This document shows, in pieces, positions 1 through 8,461 of a stretch of DNA of 64,000 bases. A program made the position numbers and the translations under genes. The notes under the pieces are model-generated. The model ran no database searches. It was not told the DNA's origin and worked only from the letters and a program-made list of their open reading frames with translations. Source of the stretch: Hydrogenoanaerobacterium sp032017025 (lineage in GTDB: Bacteria > Bacillota > Clostridia > Oscillospirales > Ruminococcaceae); contig NZ_DALZQO010000016.1 of assembly GCF_032017025.1 (NCBI RefSeq), positions 1-64,000 of the forward strand, given 5' to 3'. Numbering within the stretch: the first letter of the stretch is position 1; every line of letters begins with the position of its first letter.

Positions 1-596
1 ATCGCATGATGCCCGCAGCGCAAGAGAATCGTATGATGCCCGCAGCGCAAGAGAACCGTATGATGCCCGCAGCGCAAGAGAATCGCATGATGCCCGCAGC
101 GCAAGAGAATCGCATGATGCCCGCAGCGCAAGAGAACCGTATGATGCCCGCAGCGCAAGAGAATCGTATGATGCCCGCAGCGCAAGAGAATCGTATGATG
201 CCCGCAGCGCAAGAGAACCGCATGGCACCTGCGGTGCAAGAGAATCGCATGATGCCCGCAGCGCAAGAGAACCGCATGGCACCTGCGGTGCAAGAGAATC
301 GCATGATGCCCGCAGCGCAAGAGAATCGTATGATGCCCGCAGCGCAAGAGAATCGAGAAATGCCTAAGTTGGCTGGAATGCAAGAAAATAGCGCGATGCA
401 CGAAATGCATAGAATGCATATGCAAGAGAGAGCTGCCATGGGAATGGAAGATTGCTATATGCCCGCTCTGGCAATGGCGTATGTTCCTATGCAAAAATGG
501 CGCGGCATCTATGAGCCCGACGTAGCATTTGCAAGAGGCACGCTTTTTTCTGAGCTTGACAAGCCTTTTATCGGTGAGGAGGTCAGATTTAGATGA
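1..596 (+). CDS. cotJA: CotJA-type spore coat protein with repeat N-terminus (5' partial)
   Basis: The C-terminal part (about the last 50 residues: AYVPMQKWRGIYEPDVAFA, then a RGTLFSELDKPF motif) is the CotJA domain known from the cotJABC operon of spore formers. CotJA, CotJB and CotJC act together in the inner spore coat. In front of it lies a Met/Gln/Glu/Asn-rich tandem nonapeptide array and a Met/His-rich linker. Typical CotJA is only about 70-80 residues, so the extension is unusual. The start codon is outside the window because the repeat is open to the left edge. The stop overlaps the cotJB start by 4 bp (ATGA), which supports translational coupling. The identification rests on motif recall and operon order. 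Confidence 0.85.
   Translation, partial: RMMPAAQENRMMPAAQENRMMPAAQENRMMPAAQENRMMPAAQENRMMPAAQENRMMPAAQENRMMPAAQENRMAPAVQENRMMPAAQENRMAPAVQENRMMPAAQENRMMPAAQENREMPKLAGMQENSAMHEMHRMHMQERAAMGMEDCYMPALAMAYVPMQKWRGIYEPDVAFARGTLFSELDKPFIGEEVRFR
6..356 (+). repeat. 27-bp in-frame tandem repeat (13 units visible)
   Basis: Thirteen back-to-back 27-bp units each encode a nonapeptide, MMPAAQENR, or the variant MAPAVQENR (units 9 and 11). Units differ mainly by synonymous changes (CGC/CGT, AAT/AAC). The first five bases of the window already continue the pattern, so the array extends left of the window. It ends in a degenerate unit (EMPKLAGMQENS). All units keep the frame of the CotJA-type protein, so copy-number changes would alter protein length without a frameshift. 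Confidence 0.95.
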
Positions 597-853
597 GCAA
601 TGAACAAAAAGTATTAGCCAACCGCATTAAGGTTTGCGATTTAATTCTGGTTGAAACCGGCCTTTTTCTTGACACTCACCCTACCGACAAAGACGCACTG
701 GCCTTCTTTAAAAAATATAACGACCTGTACACTCAGGCAAAAAATGAGTACATCGAAAAATACGGCCCCATTATGCAGACCGACTACAACGGCGGCGACC
801 GTTGGAACTGGATTGACAGCCCATGGCCGTGGGAACACGAGGAGGATAATTGA
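593..853 (+). CDS. cotJB: CotJB spore coat protein
   Basis: This 86-residue protein has the CotJB layout: an N-terminal helix (KVCDLILVETGLFLDTHPTD), central ALAFFKKYNDL, and a C-terminal Pro/Trp-rich tail (NWIDSPWPWEHE). CotJB is needed with CotJA and CotJC in the spore coat. The ATG overlaps the cotJA stop and is preceded by GAGGAGG within cotJA. cotJC begins 3 bp after its stop, giving the normal A-B-C order. Full length. Confidence 0.93.
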   Translation: MSNEQKVLANRIKVCDLILVETGLFLDTHPTDKDALAFFKKYNDLYTQAKNEYIEKYGPIMQTDYNGGDRWNWIDSPWPWEHEEDN

Positions 854-856
854 CCT

Positions 857-967
857 ATGTGGAAATATCAGAAAAAATTACAATATCCCGTTAAGATCAA
901 AACTCCGAATCCTGCCAGCGCTAAAATTATCATGGCGCAGCTTGGCGGTCCCGACCGAAAAAGGTGA
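857..967 (+). CDS. cotJC: CotJC manganese catalase, 5' part (interrupted gene)
   Basis: Starting at an ATG after a GGAGG in the end of cotJB, this frame encodes MWKYQKKLQYPVKIK and continues to GGPD (residues 30-33), the exact N-terminus expected of CotJC. It then runs into foreign sequence (RKR, stop). CotJC is a spore-coat Mn catalase of about 190-200 residues. Codons 1-33 are genuine, and the remaining 168 codons are found in the same phase at 21664-22170. The break falls just before Glu35, the first metal ligand. In the integrated state only a 36-residue peptide would be made. Confidence 0.92.
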   Translation: MWKYQKKLQYPVKIKTPNPASAKIIMAQLGGPDRKR

Positions 968-980
968 TAGTGACTATTAA
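930..980. other. attL (left junction of the cotJC element)
   Basis: CotJC coding sequence is lost immediately after CCCGAC (950-955), a word that recurs at the right junction (21658-21663) in the same codon phase (Pro-Asp). Just inside it, GAAAAAGGTGATAGT (957-971) is the perfect reverse complement of 21632-21646 beside attR. The crossover could lie anywhere in the short region of shared sequence; GG-GG just upstream also matches between the junctions. Confidence 0.9.
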
Positions 981-983
981 AAC

Positions 984-1015
984 AGAAAAGCAAAGGGTGC
1001 GTCCTTGGCTTTTCT
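984..1015. terminator. hairpin just inside attL
   Basis: AGAAAAGC (984-991) pairs with GCTTTTCT (1008-1015), with an inner AAGG/CCTT. It lies between the prematurely ended cotJC part and the convergent ATPase gene, so it can stop transcription from both sides. The U-tract is weak. Confidence 0.5.
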
Positions 1016-1030
1016 ACTCATATCCTATAT

Positions 1031-2842
1031 CTATCTGTTTTTCGTAATTTCACCGTCACAATATGGGCATGAGTTTTTATTCCACGCTCCAACCATTTTC
1101 GTAATATTTATAGATTCACCACATGAGGAACATGGATAAATTTCGCCCTCCTCAATTTGAATTCTCTTAATTATTTGTGTTGGGTCGTATATGTATCGAC
1201 GAACTCGATCATGAATTATACTGTACTCTGTCACATATGTCATGCGTCGATCCTTAGAGTGCAAATCGTAAATAGTTGAATAATTTAAAGCATATATTGA
1301 TAATTTATTTTCTTTATTGGAGTCCTTATGAGGGACATGGCCTTTACGAAAATGCAATAAACGGTGGTATATTAAGTCAGAGTATTCTACTCGTGATAAA
1401 CACTCAATATTTGTTTTTGATTCTTCAATAGCAAGATGACTAGACTTTTTGCCTAGGCAAAAGAGTTCTAAGCTATTCCAAACTTGCAGCGTTCTTGAAT
1501 TATCTTTAATATTACTTAACTTCTTTTCTCCATTATTCTTAATAGCTTCGATTACCATACTCTCACTAATATATTGATAGGGTCTTCCTGGCAATAGAGA
1601 TCCCGTTCTATATGATTGATATTCAGACCAACACTTTAATAGCATAGTTCCAAAATCTCTGGAATTTCCCATGCTTGCAAGAATAAGAGTTTCAAAGTTA
1701 TGAGAATTATTAAAAAGTATATCGATGTTTATTGCCTCATTGTCAAAATAAAAATATAATCGTTTATTAATAAATTCCCTAAAATAGTTAATACAGATTT
1801 CCTTATCTCTTCGTGAGTTTTCAAAAACCAAGTTTTCATCTAAATTAATGTAATGTTGTAGGTCAGCGCCATTATCTAAATAATGAAGACCACCACGATA
1901 TGGAACAATGCTTATCCAAAAATATAACGGATTATCTATAATACGATCTATAAAAAAGGATAAATATTCTTGTAGCACAGGTTTATAGTATATTTTTTCC
2001 CATTCATCGACATAAAAAGTAATTGCTTTAATCTGTAATAATTGCATAAGATTTAAAAATTGATCACGAACAGAATTTATATTAAGGTATTTTAAATATG
2101 TATTATTAGAAGATATCCTTTGGGATACTTCTTCGCTAAGGCTTGATGATATGTTTGACTGTAATGCGGCACTCGTAAAACCTAGTTTAGCTTCTATTGA
2201 ATTTACTAAACTTATTAAACTTTGAGTATACTCTTCTTCCCCAATGGTCCCTATTGATAAGTTGCCAAATGCTTCATTTCCATTCCGAACCACGCTTTTA
2301 AATTCTGTGAGTTTTACAATAGCCTCTCTCAAATTTTGAATTAATCTTTTTTTGTCATGATTAAATACTCCTAAAAGCCTACTTAGTAAGTCTGGATTTT
2401 CTAACTGAGATAATACGAGTTTCAACTGTTTTGACATCTCATCATACATAAAAATGCTGAATATGCGGTTAAATATTTCTTGGTCAATAGCCGTGGGAAA
2501 ATTCAATCGCTTTATGTTAAGATATATACATAATACTCGCTCTGCTTTATTGTTATAGAAATTTTCATTAATTGCTTGCCTCGCTAATAATAATATATGT
2601 GTCTTCCCAGTTCCTCTTAAGCCAGATACAATCCCGCTAGCAGTAGTTGAATAGGCAATCAAATCTGATAACTGGTTTTTAACATCCACATGAGTCTCTT
2701 TAAGTTCCAATATTTTTTCTTCATCAGCGTCCATACTTAACTCATAATCAGCACGTAAATCAGAAAATGCCCGGTTCATTTTTTCTATAAAATCATCATC
2801 GTTCACAAATTCTTTTAGTACTACTCTTTCGGGTCTGCTCAT
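1031..2842 (-). CDS. P-loop ATPase with C-terminal zinc ribbon (element cargo)
   Basis: A protein of 603 residues. It has a Walker A motif (SGLRGTGKTH, about residue 70), a Walker B-like strand ending in Asp-Glu (ITFYVDEWEK, about residue 265) and a likely sensor segment (MGNSRDFGTML). A C-terminal zinc ribbon has two Cys-x2-Cys pairs (CSSC, CPYC). The layout suggests an ORC/STAND-like AAA ATPase; no family name can be assigned by eye. The chosen ATG follows GGAAGGAAG, ten codons inside the longest frame. It is far more AT-rich than the tail genes, has its own promoter, and sits at the extreme left end of the element, the usual place for phage cargo such as defence genes. A defence role is inference only. 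Confidence 0.75.
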   Translation of the reverse strand: MSRPERVVLKEFVNDDDFIEKMNRAFSDLRADYELSMDADEEKILELKETHVDVKNQLSDLIAYSTTASGIVSGLRGTGKTHILLLARQAINENFYNNKAERVLCIYLNIKRLNFPTAIDQEIFNRIFSIFMYDEMSKQLKLVLSQLENPDLLSRLLGVFNHDKKRLIQNLREAIVKLTEFKSVVRNGNEAFGNLSIGTIGEEEYTQSLISLVNSIEAKLGFTSAALQSNISSSLSEEVSQRISSNNTYLKYLNINSVRDQFLNLMQLLQIKAITFYVDEWEKIYYKPVLQEYLSFFIDRIIDNPLYFWISIVPYRGGLHYLDNGADLQHYINLDENLVFENSRRDKEICINYFREFINKRLYFYFDNEAINIDILFNNSHNFETLILASMGNSRDFGTMLLKCWSEYQSYRTGSLLPGRPYQYISESMVIEAIKNNGEKKLSNIKDNSRTLQVWNSLELFCLGKKSSHLAIEESKTNIECLSRVEYSDLIYHRLLHFRKGHVPHKDSNKENKLSIYALNYSTIYDLHSKDRRMTYVTEYSIIHDRVRRYIYDPTQIIKRIQIEEGEIYPCSSCGESINITKMVGAWNKNSCPYCDGEITKNR

Positions 2843-2920
2843 ATTTAAATCTTCCTTCCATAAAATCGGCATAAAGTTATATTTTACTATCTAGTAAATA
2901 CTTTCCATCTGTATAATACA

Positions 2921-2949
2921 ACTATACCATCCCTCAGAATACAAGTAAA
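2921..2949 (-). promoter_or_regulatory. sigma-A-type promoter of the ATPase gene
   Basis: Read on the minus strand, TTTACT (2949-2944), a 17-bp spacer and TATAGT (2926-2921) lie about 80 bp upstream of the ATPase start. This would let the gene be transcribed in the dormant element independently of the tail operon. Confidence 0.5.
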
Positions 2950-3000
2950 TATCTTAAATACCAATATTATGCAGCATATTTCTACATACTATTGCAGCAA

Positions 3001-3041
3001 AAAAGCCGGGGATATGCATCAACTGCACGTCCCCGGCTTTT
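3001..3041 (-). terminator. terminator of the tail/lysis operon
   Basis: AAAAGCCGGGGA (3001-3012) pairs perfectly with TCCCCGGCTTTT (3030-3041). On the minus strand it is followed by a run of T, three bases after the endolysin stop codon. Confidence 0.85.
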
Positions 3042-3044
3042 ACT

Positions 3045-3869
3045 TTATCTATTCGTATTTTTTACAAATTCGCCGATACTTCTAATTGTATTCTCGGCCT
3101 TGTCAGCTCTGGCATTTGCTGCTGTGAGCTGCGCCTGCAGCTCCTTGCAGTGTTCACACTCGGCGGGCGCTGGCCTGCTCCAATTGTTCAGCCCCGCGGC
3201 CTTTATGATTGCAGGGTAGTCTTTGTAGCAGTAGTTTACATCGCAGTTGGCATTTACGCCGCTGATCTCCCCGGTGATGGTGTAATCCCTGCCCTTTTCT
3301 CCCCACTTTCCCACAACTCCATGCTGCCAGATCCCATACTCTCCTGTAAAGCCCGGCTTATCTACACCGTAGTGAGCTACCCATATCCCATAACGCTTAA
3401 TGCGCTCCGGAGCGTAGCGGTACAGCTGTGTAAGCGGCGATGCCGACATATACAGTAGTGCAAAGTAACCGGCATCCTCTACAGTGCTCATAAAAGCATC
3501 AATAATATCTAGCTGCGTGTTCAGCGGCAGAGGCTTATGGTATTTACCTTTGCTGTCGTATCCGCCGAGCTGTGTAACATCCTCAAAATCAAAAGCGACG
3601 GGATACTCAGGTCTGAGCCCCTGAATTACACGCAGAAAAAAATTAGCCTCTTTGCGGGCATCTGCTGCACTGGTGGCATAGCTGTAATGGTACAGCCCGT
3701 AGGGGATTCCGATTTTACCTGCACCGGCTACGTTATTTTTAAACTGCCTATCGATCTGCTGATCGTTGTCCCATCCATAGCAGGCGCGGATCATTACCGC
3801 GTCTGCATTGACTTTTGCCCAATCGATAATCCCTTGATGGGATGATACGTCGATAACTTTAGTTTGCAT
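3045..3869 (-). CDS. phage endolysin, GH25 lysozyme
   Basis: This 274-residue protein begins with the GH25 signature (VIDVSSHQGIIDWAKV) and has the acidic catalytic motif PVAFDFED around residues 91-98. It would cleave the MurNAc-GlcNAc bond of peptidoglycan for phage release. The last 45 residues form a Cys-containing helical coiled-coil tail (CEHCKELQAQLTAANARADK). There is no signal peptide, consistent with holin-dependent export. It is the last gene of the leftward late operon and overlaps the holin gene by 11 bp. Confidence 0.93.
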   Translation of the reverse strand: MQTKVIDVSSHQGIIDWAKVNADAVMIRACYGWDNDQQIDRQFKNNVAGAGKIGIPYGLYHYSYATSAADARKEANFFLRVIQGLRPEYPVAFDFEDVTQLGGYDSKGKYHKPLPLNTQLDIIDAFMSTVEDAGYFALLYMSASPLTQLYRYAPERIKRYGIWVAHYGVDKPGFTGEYGIWQHGVVGKWGEKGRDYTITGEISGVNANCDVNYCYKDYPAIIKAAGLNNWSRPAPAECEHCKELQAQLTAANARADKAENTIRSIGEFVKNTNR

Positions 3870-4320
3870 CCTGTCTTGCCTCCTCCAGCTTTGCCTTATC
3901 CTCCGCTTTACTCTTAATGTTTTTTACCAGTGGCAGCAAAAATGGCGGCAGCTCTACGCCGATATCGATAATGTTTTCCAGTATGGATATAATCTCATTG
4001 CAAATCAGCCAAACCGCTGCCAAGCAGGCCACAACAAAGGTAAACTGCAACGGGATGCCAATTGTGTTAGTGGCGTACATTATCAGCCAATCTACTGCGG
4101 CACCAAGCCCTACCAACAGCCACATGCACATCTTTTTTACGATGCCGCGTATACCCTTGTAGCTGCTTACCGTCTCTCCGCGGTATTTAGCTGCATATAA
4201 CCCCGTTACATAATCGGCAAAATTTAACCCTGCCAACATGTACATTGGTATCGCTAGAATACCAAGCCAACTGGAAAGCGCCGTAAAAATTGCAATAAAA
4301 AAAGCCTTTACTTTGTCCAC
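3859..4320 (-). CDS. phage holin (clostridial Cph1/TcdE-type)
   Basis: A protein of 153 residues with several hydrophobic segments near the N-terminus (FFIAIFTALSSWLGILAIP, then MLAGLNFADYVTGLYAA) and in the middle (MWLLVGLGAAVDWLIMY and the following strand). The ADYVTGLYAA-x-GE pattern is typical of clostridial phage holins. It would permeabilise the membrane to release the endolysin. The start is GTG at 4320, preceded by AAGGAGG. It overlaps the endolysin gene as usual in lysis cassettes. Confidence 0.87.
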   Translation of the reverse strand: MDKVKAFFIAIFTALSSWLGILAIPMYMLAGLNFADYVTGLYAAKYRGETVSSYKGIRGIVKKMCMWLLVGLGAAVDWLIMYATNTIGIPLQFTFVVACLAAVWLICNEIISILENIIDIGVELPPFLLPLVKNIKSKAEDKAKLEEARQDAN

Positions 4321-4395
4321 TTTTTACTCCTCCTTATTGTTTGCAGTCAACTGCAAAATCTCGTTTTTCACCTGTTCCTGTTCTTCCGCTTTGCT

Positions 4396-4770
4396 TTATA
4401 CTTGTATTCCAATTTTCTTCATTTGCTTTTCAAGGTACGTAAACTGACCTAGGGTCGCGAAGATGCGATATTCTGTCTGTTCCGGTGTGTCTGGCGTACT
4501 AGGTTCAACAACTACAGGTTTTTCCAGAAATCCTGCATCGATAGAATAGTCAGAATGAGTGAATTGTTCTTTGTTATCGGTGACAATTGTTATTTCTTCG
4601 GTGTTTGTCTCGTTACGAAGTAAAGTTCTTAGATTATCGTAGTTTACTTCTGACGATCTGAAAACAAATTCTAAGCCTTCTCGCACCGAACCTTTGCAAA
4701 AAGGTTTCGCACCATTTACCATTATTATTGGCAGTTCCGTTTTATCTTTTAATATGATTTTCATATACAA
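4396..4770 (-). CDS. phage protein of unknown function next to holin
   Basis: A 124-residue soluble protein: a beta-rich start (MKIILKDKTELPIIMVNGA), an acidic Thr/Glu middle, a Pro-rich linker (VEPSTPDTPEQ) and a C-terminal helix (YLEKQMKK). I do not recognise a family by name. Its position between tail fibre genes and the holin suggests a virion or lysis accessory protein. The 75 bp downstream, in another frame, reads KYKAEEQEQVKNEILQLTAN up to the holin ribosome site and could be a tiny extra gene or a frame-shifted tail; it has no clear start. Confidence 0.6.
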   Translation of the reverse strand: MYMKIILKDKTELPIIMVNGAKPFCKGSVREGLEFVFRSSEVNYDNLRTLLRNETNTEEITIVTDNKEQFTHSDYSIDAGFLEKPVVVEPSTPDTPEQTEYRIFATLGQFTYLEKQMKKIGIQV

Positions 4771-4780
4771 GCCCTTCTTT

Positions 4781-5323
4781 CTATTTAGAAATATTTTGAA
4801 TTGCTTTCTCGGCGCCGTTAATCTTAAGGTTTTTAATCGTGCCAGTGTTAGTGCCGTTTGTGGTACTGTATTGGTCTAAAACTATATAAAATTGTCCAGA
4901 CCCAGTAGTGGTGTAGCTGACAGCGCCATTTATTGTTGAGCTAAAACTTTTTACAGTTGTACCACCAATAACACCTATGAACAGACCTCTCATACTGCTT
5001 AACGAACCATAATGTTCAAATGTTATAACTGCACCACTCGTAAGATTGCCTAACATAAAATTTACCGAGCCAGATTTACCTACCGTATTTGAAGTTACAC
5101 TGTATGACGCAGTTTTTGTGTTTACATCACAGCTTATATAACTTCCTGTTGCAGCATATTCATTGAACCATGATTGTAAAATTTCCACGGCAGCATGTAC
5201 TAACCTGTTTACACCTTGAGAGCCTTCGAAGCGTTTCTGGATTTGCCTGTTCACGCCTTGCAAGCCCTGCCATGCCTGTGAAACTGCTCTGTTTACACCT
5301 TGAGCACCTTGAACTATCGACAT
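4781..5323 (-). CDS. phage tail fibre-associated or receptor-type protein
   Basis: A 180-residue protein. The N-terminus carries three copies of a GVNR-containing motif (QGAQGVNRAV, LQGVNRQI, SQGVNRLV), which looks like an attachment repeat. The rest is Ser/Thr/Gly-rich and beta-strand-like (residues 60-170), as in carbohydrate-binding modules at fibre tips. It lies directly after the tail fibre gene in the same operon. The function is inferred from composition and position. Confidence 0.55.
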   Translation of the reverse strand: MSIVQGAQGVNRAVSQAWQGLQGVNRQIQKRFEGSQGVNRLVHAAVEILQSWFNEYAATGSYISCDVNTKTASYSVTSNTVGKSGSVNFMLGNLTSGAVITFEHYGSLSSMRGLFIGVIGGTTVKSFSSTINGAVSYTTTGSGQFYIVLDQYSTTNGTNTGTIKNLKINGAEKAIQNISK

Positions 5324-5335
5324 CTCAACACCACC

Positions 5336-6877
5336 TTAATACACATGGTGAATCCAACCTTCACCCAAGAATGATGTAGGTGCCGATTGACTTATTGTGA
5401 TATTTTGAGTGTGGTATATCATACTACCCGCTTCTGCGGCGGCCTTATGAAACTCTAAATGGAAACCCCTATTATGTCTACCATCCCAAGTGTTAGATTG
5501 GTAAATCTGTAATATTTGCTTACCGCCGTTTTCTGCGTCGGACTGTGATGCTCCTGTCTGAATTACAACATCATCAGCTAAGTATCCAGCTTTTTTAAAT
5601 ACCATTGCCACTCCTGACCATGTTCCGACCGTATTGCTATGTGGGAGTATTGCATCTACGTTTCCGTAAACTAGCGCTCTTGCTTTTTGGGCAGTTCCTC
5701 CTGCTTCTGTAACAATTTTGGTACCCGCCGCACCAGTTGCTTCATTCATTCTTAGATGGAATCCATCAAAACCTGTGTTTTCCGAAAACAAATTCAACAT
5801 ATCATCAGAAGCATTTTTGACGCGCTGAATTACAAAATCAAAAGGAAGCGTTCCTGCTTTCTTTAAACGAATTCCAGAAACACCCGCTGTTTCTGTATTT
5901 AAGTGTTCTGCTGATACATTACCGTTTGCACCTAACGCAACTGATCGATATGCCTCATACACCTTACGTTGGTCTACCACCGTTACGCTCATGTCCTGTA
6001 AAATTGTGTTATCACAAGATACTGTAGTTATACCGTCGTAGGTGGTCAATTTGATGTTTGGGTATGTGATTAGGGGTACGGAGAGTTCGTAGAGAATTGT
6101 AACAGGCTTTCCTGCGGCGGTCTGATTTTTAAGATAGTCGTTAAACTTATTGTGTTTTTCAGTTTTCGAGAGATTGTCGTTCCAGCCAGATAAACGTGTT
6201 TTTTTAATAGATATATAGTATCTGTTATCTGAATCGAATACGCTTGCACCCTCAGCGGAAGAAGTATATGCAGTGTTGCCATCGATCAATGGAAAGTGAG
6301 AACTTGATTGCGTGTTCTGTTCCGCCTTTAATTGTACAGGTTTGATATTGGATATTCTAATTAGAAACGAAATAAAATCCGTATCTTCGTACATCTCGCT
6401 GTACACAAATCCACTTGCATCTAAAAAAACAGACTTACCAATCCGTTTTGTAAGTTTGCCTCCAATCCCGTCATACTCGTCGCACACACCATTTGGTAAG
6501 CTATATAATTCCGCTTGCAACGTGGCGGTATTACTATTACCCTTACCATCCGAAGCGGTAAACACGGGATTGATAACACTCTGAAAGGTTGCTATATTAT
6601 CTGGACTGATTTCGGCGTCGGGGTTTGGCTTAGTAACCAGTGTGCGCCCCTTGATACTCGGCAAGAGGTAGTCCCCTGCTTTGGTGTTTGGGATTGTAAC
6701 GGTTTTTCCCTCGTAAACACCGAGGTTGTACTTCACCCCGCTCTCGCCCCACCCCTCTAACTCCGTATCAATTTTATCCCAGTTGTTATTTAAAGCCTCG
6801 GTGATATTAAACGTCTTTTTCTTCTCAACTTCCGGCTCGTACTGGAACAGTTTTAAAAATTTAGTTAGCTTACTCAT
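5336..6877 (-). CDS. phage tail fibre protein
   Basis: A protein of 513 residues from an ATG after TAGGAGGGA. The N-terminus (KFLKLFQYEPEVEKKKTFNI, then TEALNNNWDKID) is the conserved start of clostridial tail fibre/collar proteins that dock on the baseplate. The remainder is a long beta-rich region ending in two related halves (each with GFHL and an AG(T/S) motif), likely receptor-binding repeats. It follows the xkdU-like baseplate gene. The longer frame would overlap that gene, so the shorter start is preferred. Confidence 0.75.
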   Translation of the reverse strand: MSKLTKFLKLFQYEPEVEKKKTFNITEALNNNWDKIDTELEGWGESGVKYNLGVYEGKTVTIPNTKAGDYLLPSIKGRTLVTKPNPDAEISPDNIATFQSVINPVFTASDGKGNSNTATLQAELYSLPNGVCDEYDGIGGKLTKRIGKSVFLDASGFVYSEMYEDTDFISFLIRISNIKPVQLKAEQNTQSSSHFPLIDGNTAYTSSAEGASVFDSDNRYYISIKKTRLSGWNDNLSKTEKHNKFNDYLKNQTAAGKPVTILYELSVPLITYPNIKLTTYDGITTVSCDNTILQDMSVTVVDQRKVYEAYRSVALGANGNVSAEHLNTETAGVSGIRLKKAGTLPFDFVIQRVKNASDDMLNLFSENTGFDGFHLRMNEATGAAGTKIVTEAGGTAQKARALVYGNVDAILPHSNTVGTWSGVAMVFKKAGYLADDVVIQTGASQSDAENGGKQILQIYQSNTWDGRHNRGFHLEFHKAAAEAGSMIYHTQNITISQSAPTSFLGEGWIHHVY

Positions 6878-6887
6878 AGAGTCCCTC

Positions 6888-7418
6888 CTAAAATGCAAAA
6901 ATATCGAGTGTCTTTGTTTCTATCTGCTCCAATGTCATTGTCTCGTGGATGTCACGGATGAGCAAATAGCTGTAAAGGTACCCGAAGGTGAGGTGCGCAG
7001 GCTTGATCTCTTTTACCGTTGCCGTTAGGTCATCCAAATTTGGCGGCGTTCCGAGCCGGCCGGTAAACTTGACCTCGAAGTGATACTGCTGCGGATGCTC
7101 AATCACTTCTACCTCGGTATCGGCAAAGCTTGCCGCAACATTTCGGATCATCTCTGCGGTAGCTGTTCCCTGCCCGCGCATCTTGCTGATAATGCGAGTG
7201 CGGCGGTATTCATACGGTTTGGTTGTGTCTGTTTTAATTCCGTAGGTACGCTCCCATAAATCCAGCCCCCATGTTGCCGTCATCGGGTCAAGCTGTTTAA
7301 AGTAATCGTCCCGTGCTGCCCATAACTTTTCAATTGGCACCTGCAGAGCATTCTGCCAATCCACCGTCTCGGGGCTATCCTTATAGTTTGGCGTAAGGTA
7401 ATCAATCAACCGTCTCAC
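6888..7418 (-). CDS. phage tail protein, XkdU/YmfQ (DUF2313) type
   Basis: A 176-residue protein matching the PBSX XkdU/DUF2313 pattern: LIDYLTPNYKDSPE at the start, WERTYGI and RRTRIISKMRGQGT in the middle, and a beta-rich C-terminus (HFEVKF...LTFGYLYSYLL). It probably links baseplate and fibre. The GTG start overlaps the preceding gene's stop (GTGA), showing tight coupling. Order after the baseplate J gene matches Mu/PBSX-like phages. Confidence 0.83.
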   Translation of the reverse strand: MRRLIDYLTPNYKDSPETVDWQNALQVPIEKLWAARDDYFKQLDPMTATWGLDLWERTYGIKTDTTKPYEYRRTRIISKMRGQGTATAEMIRNVAASFADTEVEVIEHPQQYHFEVKFTGRLGTPPNLDDLTATVKEIKPAHLTFGYLYSYLLIRDIHETMTLEQIETKTLDIFAF

Positions 7419-8461
7419 GTCACAACCACCTCTCCAAGTATCGGCACTTGATCTTCACCGATCATTACATTATCCGTGCTACCGTTTACAGTTAGCGCAG
7501 TGTAATCGATCACCCCATCTACATCCAGCAGCATATAGGCAATGCGGTTAAACGGTATTTCATACCGCTCAAATGCAATTCCGCGTAAATACTCGCTTAA
7601 GCTGACCGCAAATTTTGCCTGCACTTCCTGTGGCGTGGTCTTGCTTTCAACTTGCACTTCGGCGGCAATTTCAATTTTGAGCTCCTCCGCATTTACTACC
7701 GTTACACCCACGCAAACAGGCCTGTTTTTTTCGATATGCTCAGCACAGGCGGTAACTACTACGCTGTCTACCGGTTTCCTGTCTGGTCCGGCAATCAACA
7801 CTTTTACGGTACCTCCGCCGTGCGCGGCAGGGAAGATGCGGGCAGCGCCAACACCATTTACCTCAAGTGCCCACTGCTCGTAATGGTATTCGTTTCCGCT
7901 CGTGGGTGGTTTCTTTCGGTAGGCATCCAGCCTATTGACTAGGCTTTCGTCGCTTTCCGGGTCGGTGCCTCCTTTTACTGCGGCGGTATTGGTTACAGAA
8001 GTCACTCCGGGTATGCTTACATACTGCTGTGTGATTTTATCCGCCTCAACATTGTACTGTGCCCCTACCTCCTGAGCCTCTGCCAATACCGTGGCCAGTC
8101 CGCTACTGAGCACCGCATCCGCAACGGTGATAAATTGCAGCCCATCCGTAGTGGTAAAAATCGTCCCCGCCGGTATCCTTGTGCCATCTGTACCCTTGAT
8201 GGTGAGCACCGCCTGTGCCTTTGTCCCTTTTTTGCGGGTGATATTATACCACCCTGCCTGCTTATCAATGTATTTGCCACTGGTTTTGTCCACGTAAAAC
8301 AGCGGTATGGTTTCACGCATTCCGGTGTAAACCTTGTACATCTCCAGCGCCATCGCCGCAGTCATCTCCTGGATAAAACTGCCCTCGCGGGTATCAATGT
8401 CTGTTTCCATCGCAGCGTAAACATTCTGTTCGATGCTCTCCGGCGTTATATTGTCAAACAT
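7415..8461 (-). CDS. xkdT: baseplate J-like protein (XkdT)
   Basis: A 348-residue baseplate J family protein, forming the baseplate wedge of contractile tails. Visible marks are EGSFIQEMTAAMALEMYKVY near the N-terminus, the GxxxPAGTIFTT segment, the GGTDPESDESLVNRL motif around residue 165, and the C-terminal FNRIAYMLLDVDGVIDY. Length is normal. It is flanked by XkdS- and XkdU-like genes with 4- to 8-bp overlaps. Confidence 0.92.
   Translation of the reverse strand: MFDNITPESIEQNVYAAMETDIDTREGSFIQEMTAAMALEMYKVYTGMRETIPLFYVDKTSGKYIDKQAGWYNITRKKGTKAQAVLTIKGTDGTRIPAGTIFTTTDGLQFITVADAVLSSGLATVLAEAQEVGAQYNVEADKITQQYVSIPGVTSVTNTAAVKGGTDPESDESLVNRLDAYRKKPPTSGNEYHYEQWALEVNGVGAARIFPAAHGGGTVKVLIAGPDRKPVDSVVVTACAEHIEKNRPVCVGVTVVNAEELKIEIAAEVQVESKTTPQEVQAKFAVSLSEYLRGIAFERYEIPFNRIAYMLLDVDGVIDYTALTVNGSTDNVMIGEDQVPILGEVVVT

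Noticed and set aside
1..356. The array at the left edge was considered as a CRISPR or a non-coding satellite.
   Set aside because: There are no spacers, the 27-bp unit keeps one open frame, and it runs directly into a CotJA domain.
950..955. CCCGAC as the definite crossover core.
   Set aside because: The shared GG-x-GG just upstream and the symmetry centre of attP leave the exact crossover dinucleotide open, so it is reported only as shared junction sequence.
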